A stretch of DNA of 64,000 nucleotides from an uncultured beta proteobacterium (GTDB taxonomy: Bacteria > Pseudomonadota > Gammaproteobacteria > Burkholderiales > Burkholderiaceae_C): NCBI GenBank assembly GCA_903960915.1, contig CAJCCO010000087.1:1-64000 (forward strand). Reading direction: 5' to 3'. The notes under the pieces were generated by a model that was not told the origin of the DNA, searched no databases, and saw nothing but the letters and a program-made list of their open reading frames with translations. Positions 62,400 through 64,000 of the stretch are shown in pieces; the first letter of the stretch is position 1, and each line of letters begins with the position of its first letter. Made by a program: the position numbers and the translations under genes.

Positions 62400-64000
62400 T
62401 TAGGCGCTGGACAACGCTTCCCAGCGCGCCAGGGCGGTCAACAGTTCTTCGTCAATGCTGGCGTCGCGTTTGTAGAGGGCGGTGGCCCGGGCGGGGTCCT
62501 TGGTGTAAAGGTTGGGGTCGGCCAGTTCAGTGCGCAACGCCGCTTGTTCTTGCTCCAAGGTTTCAATCTTCGCGGGTAGGGCATCGAGCTCGCGCTGCTC
62601 TTTGTTACCCAATTTTTTGACGGGGGCGGCCGTTGGGGTGGCAGCCTTCATGTCTGGGCTTGTCTTGGCGGCGCTGTTATTGACGCTTTTGGTTCCGTTT
62701 TTGGCCGCTGCGGTGCTGGAAGGCAGCGCAGCGTTTTGAATATCGCGTGTGCGTTTGGACTGGATCAGCCAGTCTTGTACGCCACCTTCGTATTCGCGCC
62801 ACAGGCCATTGCCTTCGCAGGCAATGGTGCTGGTCACTACGTTGTCCAGAAAGGTGCGGTCGTGGCTGACCAGAAACACGGTGCCTTCGTAGTTTTGCAG
62901 CAGGTCTTCGAGCAGTTCCAGCGTGTCGATGTCAAGGTCGTTGGTCGGCTCGTCCAGCACCAGCACATTGGCGGGGCGGGCAAACAGGCGGGCCAGCAAC
63001 AAACGGTTGCGTTCACCGCCCGAGAGAGAGCGCACCGGTGAGTTGGCGCGTGCGGGTGAAAAAAGGAAGTCGCTGAGATAGCTTTTGACGTGCTTGCGCT
63101 GGTTGCCAATTTCAATCCACTCGCTGCCCGGGCTGATGAAGTTTTCCAGTGTGGAGTCCAGGTCGAGGGCGTTACGCATTTGGTCAAAGTAGGCCACTTG
63201 CAGGTTGGCACCCTGGCGAACCTTGCCACTGTCGGCGGCCAGTTCGCCCAGAATCAGTTTCAGGAGGGTGGTCTTACCCGCGCCATTGGGGCCGAGCAGA
63301 CCCACTTTGTCACCGCGCAAGATCGTGGCGCTGAAGTCTTTGACAATGAGCTTGTCGCCAAAGGACAGGCAGACATCGGTCAATTCGGACACCAACTTAC
63401 CACCCAAAGCGCCAGAGGCCACGTCCATGCGTACGCTGCCTACGGCATCGCGGCGGGCGGTGTGGTTAGCACGCAGGGCTTCGAGCCGAACAATTCGGCT
63501 TTGGCTACGGGTGCGGCGCGCCTCTACGCCCTTGCGTACCCACACTTCTTCTTGCGCCAGCAACTTGTCGGCCTTGGCGCTGATGACGGCTTCTTGCGCC
63601 AGTTGCTCTTCTTTCTGAAGCACGTACTGGGCAAAATTTCCGGGGTACGAACTTAAATGCCCTCGGTCCAGTTCGACGATACGGGTTGCCACGCGGTCTA
63701 GGAAAGATCGGTCATGGGTGATGGTGACGACGCTGCCTTTGAAATCAATCAGCAACTCTTCAAGCCACTCGATGGAGTCCAGGTCCAGGTGGTTGGTGGG
63801 TTCGTCAAGCAACAGAACATCAGGCTGCGCCACCAGTGCCTGGGCCAAAGCGACGCGTTTTTTAGTGCCGCCTGAGAGGGTGCTGATGATGGCGTCAGGG
63901 TCCAAGTGCAGACGATGGAGAGTTTCTGTGACGCGTTGTTCCCAGTTCCAGCCGTCTTGCGCCTCAATCTCGCTTTGCAGCGCATCCAGATCGCCCACAC
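62400..64000 (-). CDS. uup: ABC-F family ATPase Uup, C-terminal part
   Basis: The gene runs off the window; the last 533 codons are visible and the N-terminal ABC motif I lies outside. The first nucleotide-binding domain shows LSGGTKKRVALAQALV and LLLDEPTNHLDL. The interdomain linker follows. The second domain has GPNGAGKTT, LSGGERNRLLLARL and LDEPTNDLDI. The C-terminal coiled coil (KLGNKEQRELDALPAKIETLEQEQAALRTEL) is the Uup DNA/ribosome-binding tail, joined by an Ala/Thr/Ser linker. ABC-F proteins act on ribosomes; Uup also affects transposon excision in E. coli. Confidence 0.93.
   Translation of the reverse strand, partial: VGDLDALQSEIEAQDGWNWEQRVTETLHRLHLDPDAIISTLSGGTKKRVALAQALVAQPDVLLLDEPTNHLDLDSIEWLEELLIDFKGSVVTITHDRSFLDRVATRIVELDRGHLSSYPGNFAQYVLQKEEQLAQEAVISAKADKLLAQEEVWVRKGVEARRTRSQSRIVRLEALRANHTARRDAVGSVRMDVASGALGGKLVSELTDVCLSFGDKLIVKDFSATILRGDKVGLLGPNGAGKTTLLKLILGELAADSGKVRQGANLQVAYFDQMRNALDLDSTLENFISPGSEWIEIGNQRKHVKSYLSDFLFSPARANSPVRSLSGGERNRLLLARLFARPANVLVLDEPTNDLDIDTLELLEDLLQNYEGTVFLVSHDRTFLDNVVTSTIACEGNGLWREYEGGVQDWLIQSKRTRDIQNAALPSSTAAAKNGTKSVNNSAAKTSPDMKAATPTAAPVKKLGNKEQRELDALPAKIETLEQEQAALRTELADPNLYTKDPARATALYKRDASIDEELLTALARWEALSSA

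Overview
This 64 kb window looks like the chromosome of a betaproteobacterium in the order Burkholderiales, most likely a Comamonadaceae member related to Rhodoferax or Polaromonas. That placement is an inference. It rests on the ribosomal gene order (infA and rpmJ between secY and rpsM), on protein sequences typical of that order, and on the accessory gene mix. I see no rRNA, CRISPR array, prophage, transposase or recognisable defence island.

Region 1 (1-8090) is the distal part of the S10/spc/alpha ribosomal superoperon: rplE (3' end), rpsN, rpsH, rplF, rplR, rpsE, rpmD, rplO, secY, infA, rpmJ, rpsM, rpsK, rpsD, rpoA and rplQ. It closes with an initiator tRNA-fMet and a clear intrinsic terminator. 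Stable hairpins without U-tracts sit in several gaps of the distal half.

Region 2 (8274-19740) is a catabolic block. It holds an AtuA-family protein, both subunits of a biotin-dependent acyl-CoA carboxylase resembling geranyl-CoA or methylcrotonyl-CoA carboxylase, a short-chain dehydrogenase, a nitronate-monooxygenase-like flavoprotein, a 2-oxoglutarate/Fe(II) oxygenase and an AidB-like acyl-CoA dehydrogenase. Embedded in it is an unusual ABC-type ATPase fused to an N-terminal domain of unknown function. The parts suggest degradation of a branched or terpenoid acyl-CoA, but no hydratase or CoA ligase is present here.

Region 3 (19772-39939) is mainly housekeeping: Rep helicase, an AEC transporter, a lone PAS-like protein, PriA, HemE, a CoA-binding protein, a DsbD/ScsB-type reductase, a DUF167 protein, AlaX, a B12-binding radical SAM protein, a PhnA-like zinc ribbon protein, a Sel1-repeat protein, a sterol-desaturase-family hydroxylase and an outer-membrane barrel. 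A small variable patch at 37235-38392 carries a REP-like repeat, a decayed winged-helix fragment and an ORF6N-domain protein. An SRAP peptidase and a PagL-like lipid A deacylase follow.

Region 4 (40091-62357) is devoted to amides, peptides and amino acids. It has a creatininase-family amidohydrolase with a DMT transporter, a histidine phosphatase, a fused 5-oxoprolinase/hydantoinase, a five-gene oligopeptide ABC importer, an M14 carboxypeptidase and ArgE. It ends with a six-gene leftward operon (two LysE/RhtB exporters, an EamA exporter, an aminotransferase, a PhzF protein and a threonine-dehydratase-like enzyme) divergent from a MocR/GntR regulator. Together these suggest import, trimming, deamination and controlled export of amino acids. 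The window ends inside an ABC-F gene (uup). Short tandem repeats mark several gene boundaries (10083, 12165, 28291).
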